Of a stretch of DNA of 64,000 bases, positions 59,950 to 64,000 are shown piece after piece. Source of the DNA: Portulaca oleracea. Its lineage: Eukaryota > Streptophyta > Magnoliopsida > Caryophyllales > Portulacaceae. The notes under the pieces are model-generated. The model saw only the letters and a program-made list of their open reading frames with translations, did not search any database and was not told the DNA's origin. The position numbers and the translations under genes are program-made. Where the stretch lies: contig CM055874.1 in NCBI GenBank assembly GCA_029582165.1, forward strand, positions 3,174,114 to 3,238,113, given 5' to 3'. The stretch's first letter is position 1. Each line of letters opens with the position of its first letter.

Positions 59950-60310
59950 CAAAAAATTACTTAGAGGTACCCTAACTTTTGAAAAAACAATTTTTTGGTA
60001 CCCTAATTTTTTAAAAAATAATTTTTTGGTACGCTAACTTTTAGGATTAGAAATTACTAGGTGAATTTCCGGCGAAACTCCGATTGATTCAAATAATTTT
60101 CGTCCACGAAAACAAAGGGCATTTTCATCCACAAAAACACTTAATCAATTTCCCGCCTAAAACTCATCGTTGAATTCAAATAATTAGCCGAAAATTCACC
60201 TAATTATTTCTAATTCTAAAAGTTAGGGTACCCCAAAATTAGTTTTTAAAAGTTGGGGTACCAGAAAAACATTTCACCAAAAGTTAGGGTACCCCTAAGT
60301 AATTTTTTGA
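59950..60310. mobile_element. Foldback/MITE-like inverted-repeat element upstream of SPT6
   Basis: The left end (AATTACTTAGAGGTACCCTA) is matched by its inverse at 60285-60306. The inverted similarity extends inward: GGTACCCTAA blocks on the left, TTAGGGTACC blocks on the right, and paired inner segments around 60050-60070 and 60190-60215. No coding sequence. The superfamily is unclear. Confidence 0.65.
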
Positions 60311-61045
60311 AAAAAAAGGCAGTAACAAATTAACAATGGGAATTTTTTTTAATTTTTTTTTTGTGAAAGCAACAATGGAAAAATAAACACTCCTAAAAGT
60401 TCGAGTCTCGATAAATTTGGGTTCGACAAATCTTAGTCAATATCAAAATTCAAATAAGTAATTTATGTCCATATTCGATTTTTATTCAGTTGAATCGGAT
60501 TGGACAATTTGAATATAAGTCATAATCGGGTTCAGACAATTGAAAAAAAAGAGAAATATTATGTTTGAATATTCTATCAATATCAAAATTCAAATGAAAA
60601 ATATATTACCAGAATCAACTTTTTACCGATCGAACAATTTGAATTTTCAGGTAGGACAAAATTTTGTCAACGCTAGGAAAAATTGATACGAGCACTATCA
60701 CTACAACAAATATATTGATTCTTACACAATTTAGGCTAATTCTTGACCGCCAATCCATGCACATCAACAAAATAATTCTTGACACATAGGGTGTGTGTCA
60801 TAAAATCGCATGTCACAAATTTTTCCTTGATAGGACAGCTATTTGTGTGTAGAACAGAGTAATAAGTTGATAGCATCAGGCGTATAGCTTTGCTAGTCTT
60901 GGGAAGTGGTCATAGTTTCTTTTTGTCAATTTATTTTCTTTCTCAGAAAAATAATATGAATCATAAATTTAAATATGCTCCCAAATAAATTAAAAAAACT
61001 AAGCTTTTATAGAAATTATCTCAACAAAATTCTTAGAACATATTG
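60311..61045. other. Intergenic DNA with a possible CACTA terminus
   Basis: No gene is recognised. At 60699 the sequence CACTACAACAAATATATTGA resembles the terminus of plant CACTA (EnSpm) elements. A matching opposite end was not found, so only a degraded remnant is likely. The rest is AT-rich. Confidence 0.35.
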
Positions 61046-61454
61046 AGGCTTGTTCGGCAGTAGCGTTTGGGGTAGCGCTTAGCGTTTTGACCAAGTCAAA
61101 ACTCTAATTGCGTAAATATTAGTGTTCGTAAACTAGCGTTTTGAGGAGAGTTTAGCGTTTTGAGTAGCGTTTTGTGAAACGCTAATAAAGTTAACGTTTA
61201 GCGTTTAGGGTATAGCGTTTCATATTTTTCGGTCAAAAATACCCTTTGAAAATTTTATCTTTCAAAATTGTTCATATCCTTTTATGTCAATTTACATTAA
61301 CCTGTTAATTCAACCGCTAAATTTACCGAACACAATTTTCATTTGAACAGTCATCCGCTATCCGCTACTTAAACCGTTATCCGCTGCTTAAACTGTTATC
61401 CACTATATAAACCTCTATCCGCTACCTAAAACACTAATTTTGCCGAACAGGGCC
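61046..61454. mobile_element. MITE with GGCTTGTTCGGCA ends
   Basis: The left end is GGCTTGTTCGGCAGTAGCGT and the right end, inverted, GGCCCTGTTCGGCAAAATTA. TGA lies on each side. The left half is rich in AGCGTTT blocks and the right half in TATCCGCT blocks. A PIF/Harbinger origin is plausible from the 3-bp duplication. Confidence 0.65.
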
Positions 61455-61500
61455 TGAGTTTCAAACTCAAAACCCCAAAATTTTGGAGGGGAAAAACAAA

Positions 61501-62059
61501 GGAAAATTGGAATCTAATAAACCAAACTTTATGTCCATTTTGATCTAACAAACCAAATTTAACTTTTTGTTAATGTCAAACTATACTTAACATAATATTT
61601 TTCTTAGTCAATCTCCATCAATTCCCGGTTACCGGAAAAATGACATGGAAGTTTTTTTGCTGATGTGGAGTGTTTTATAGGCAAAAAATAATAAAAGGAA
61701 AATGAAGATAACTTCCTCTTCCTTTTTTCCTTGTCAAGCTTGGTTCTGAGCTTCACATTTTCTTCATCCAGACGCTCAAAGTTTTGACTTCCATCCCTCA
61801 TTCTCTGTAATTCATTTCCCATTCTTGTCACTTCAGACAACAGCTCCCCGAGCCTTTCTTCCAACACATTGTTCATTTCAATTAGGTTCATTTCAATTAG
61901 CAAAAAAACCTCCATGTCATTTTTCCAGTAATTAGAAATTGGTGGAGGTTCACTAAGAAAAATATTATGTTAAGTACAGTTTGTCATAAACAAAAAGTTA
62001 AGTTTGGTTTGTTAAATCAAAATGGACATAAAGTTTGGTTTATTAGATTCCAATTTTCT
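61501..62059 (-). mobile_element. MULE-type non-autonomous element, copy 2, with a coiled-coil ORF
   Basis: Terminal inverted repeats of about 150-180 bp begin GGAAAATTGG. A perfect 9-bp duplication, AAAAACAAA, flanks the element (61492-61500 and 62060-62068). On the minus strand an open frame (61604-61915, 103 aa) contains LGELLSEVTRMGNELQRMRD and RLDEENVKLRTKLDKEKRKR, a probable coiled coil. Copy 1 (20645-21177) carries the same insert but lacks about 27 bp of it. I do not recognise the parent gene of the insert. Confidence 0.8.
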
Positions 62060-62068
62060 AAAAACAAA

Positions 62069-64000
62069 CTAAAAATACACTTACATATCTAAACTGTATA
62101 TGATAAACAAATTTCTCCTATTAATTAACAAAATAAATTGCAAACCAAATCAATTTCTTCTGCGACCTGCTACAAATCAGCTTCTTTGTACTAAATAATT
62201 CACCACTCAAAAGATGAATTTATTTTCTATCTCTCTGAGTAGTTCATCCAAAAAATTCAACCCTGAGAAAGTATCAAATGAAATATTTCAACTCAATAAT
62301 AAATTTCTCATGAAATAGCAAGGGGAAAAGGAAGATCAAACATTCAAATTCAAAATACAGTACATTAGAGAAGTAGAGGGAGGGGGATCTCATCACAAAT
62401 GCAAGCAACGCCAACCCAGTTGAAATACAACAAATGCTGGACCAGCCTAGTATAATTTTTGCTCATATCTAAACCACTCAACCAACATTTGCAAAAACAG
62501 ACATTAAAGATGACAGGTAGTAATTTTAGCTCCAAAGCAAAGAAATCAAATAGAGATCTGGACATTCAAACTATAGATTAGATCGAAACCTACCTTAGCA
62601 TTTGTATCGACAAGATGGGAATCCAATCTCGAACACAAGATCTCCACATATTTAGACTAACCTTGTGATTTATATGCTTGATCTCCCCCTTATCTTCATA
62701 AGTTCTTCTATCAATTGCTTTTAACTAAGAAAGTCTAGTGGATATGTGATTGCATTTGAGGGAGGGAGGGAGGGAGGGAGAGATTAGGCGGGGGAGGTGA
62801 AGACTGAAGAGGAGTTCAGTGAATGATCGTTCTTCCAAACGGATATCAATTTAGGCGTAAGAATGCAAATATAAATATAAATGAATAAATAACAAAAATG
62901 CCAAAAAATGTAGCAGAAACATAAAACAAACATGAATCCAAAATAATATTGGTCACTACATTGTTAATTGCCATATGAATACCAAATTGTCCACAATAAT
63001 TGTTGCTTGTCACCATTTCTTCTTTTATTTGAAAATATTTTTTTTATACGATTTTAATGGACTAAAGTCTTGTTAAGCTTTCACTGCTTCTTTGACCCCT
63101 TTCCTTCATACCTCGCCAATGAAAGTAGCTTTCTTAGTTTTCCTTATGTCTGATGAAAGCAGTAAATATTATTAGAAAAAAACTGCATGTGATTATAAAA
63201 TGACTTCTATGTTTTATTGTTTATTGTTTGTATATGTTTAGGCCTTGTTTTTGGAAAGGAAAACTATCACAATAATTTTGTACTGACTCAACTCACTTTC
63301 TTTTTACGTAAATTTATCTAAATTTACCAAATTTTTTTACTTTTAAAACAATTCATTGTCTACTTCACATATTTCAATATAAATTATCCAAACTTATATA
63401 GTCTTACTTATTCAACTTCTATATACCCACCGAAAGAATAAGGCCTGTAAGATATCATAATCGGGCTACCAACTGCTAATTAGCTAAAACAAAAATCAAT
63501 ATTGATACATTTAAAGAGATTATTCGACGTTGTTTCCTAGTTCTTTCATCCATTAATTAGATATTTTCATTAGAGATAAACTCGAAGCAATATGACGTTC
63601 TCTCATATTGGAGGTTCAATTAAAAAGGTAGAGTACTATCAACTATGTGAATTCAATTGAATCTCAATCCTTTATAGGTTCAATTATTTAATCAAAACCC
63701 ATCTTAAAGAATACTTTACTAATTATAAAAAGAAAGGTTTCCAACCCTTCCTCTTATCAAATCTCACTCAAATAACCACTAACATCAAACATTTCACAAG
63801 TTTCTCATAAATCACTCTAATCTCATTCTATTTATTAGAACATCCAATGAAATCAAATCTTTTGTCAATTTCTTTCCCAATTTATTAAGAGGGAAAAAAA
63901 ATATAGTACCACCAAAGACACCAAAGAAAACCTCAAGGGCCAAGGTTTTCAAATGGGGGGGGGGGGATTTCAACAAAAATAGAGAAATACTATCAACGAC
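62069..64000. other. Right-hand end of the window, no recognised gene
   Basis: A (GGGA)n tract on the plus strand (62759-62781) and adjoining purine-rich sequence, read on the minus strand, look like a CT-rich 5' leader. A 66-aa ORF lies downstream on that strand at 62365-62565, but it shows no domain I recognise. The remainder to 64000 is AT-rich. A G homopolymer lies at 63956-63966. Confidence 0.35.

Overview
The window is nuclear DNA from a flowering plant, most likely a eudicot. It is AT-rich, its genes carry short GT-AG introns, the encoded proteins are plant-type, and the intergenic space is full of small plant DNA transposons. I cannot assign the lineage further. All gene models below were read from the sequence by following splice sites and reading frame. 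In each multi-exon model the exons sum to an uninterrupted reading frame.

Layout. 0.5-20.4 kb: three tandem copies (A, B, C), all on the minus strand, of a small plant coiled-coil protein of unknown function. Between A and B lie a complete 3.3 kb solo LTR with a perfect 5-bp target duplication and a second LTR-like piece. 20.6-24 kb: MITEs and a MULE-type element. 24.5-29.8 kb: two tandem single-exon genes (D, E), minus strand, for small basic proline-rich proteins with a PNRC/EDC1-like decapping-activator motif; their 3' flanks share a strongly conserved block. 30-40 kb: no conventional gene, but many nested transposons, including a 1.46 kb Pack-MULE with long terminal inverted repeats, a 9-bp target duplication and a captured 5' end of a GOST/CAND-type seven-transmembrane protein gene. 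40.9-41.5 kb: a complete two-exon RCI2/PMP3 membrane peptide gene (minus). 42.9-50.1 kb: a complete 13-coding-exon PQBP1-type WW-domain splicing factor gene (plus). 51.5-59.7 kb: a complete 17-exon SPT6 transcription elongation factor gene (minus), convergent with the PQBP1-type gene. 59.9-64 kb: foldback and MULE/Tourist elements, then sequence in which I recognise no gene.

How the parts relate. The two large genes both act in co-transcriptional RNA metabolism (elongation and splicing), and the D/E pair probably acts in mRNA decapping, but nothing in the sequence shows that they are co-regulated. The RCI2 gene has two ABRE-type elements about 210-240 bp upstream of its start, which fits known stress induction of that family. 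The most unusual content is the transposon record: at least ten Tourist-like MITEs of related subfamilies, a hAT-like element nested in one of them, a MITE with an internal 163-bp tandem array, and two MULE families that carry gene-like internal sequence. No RNA genes and no CRISPR arrays were recognised.
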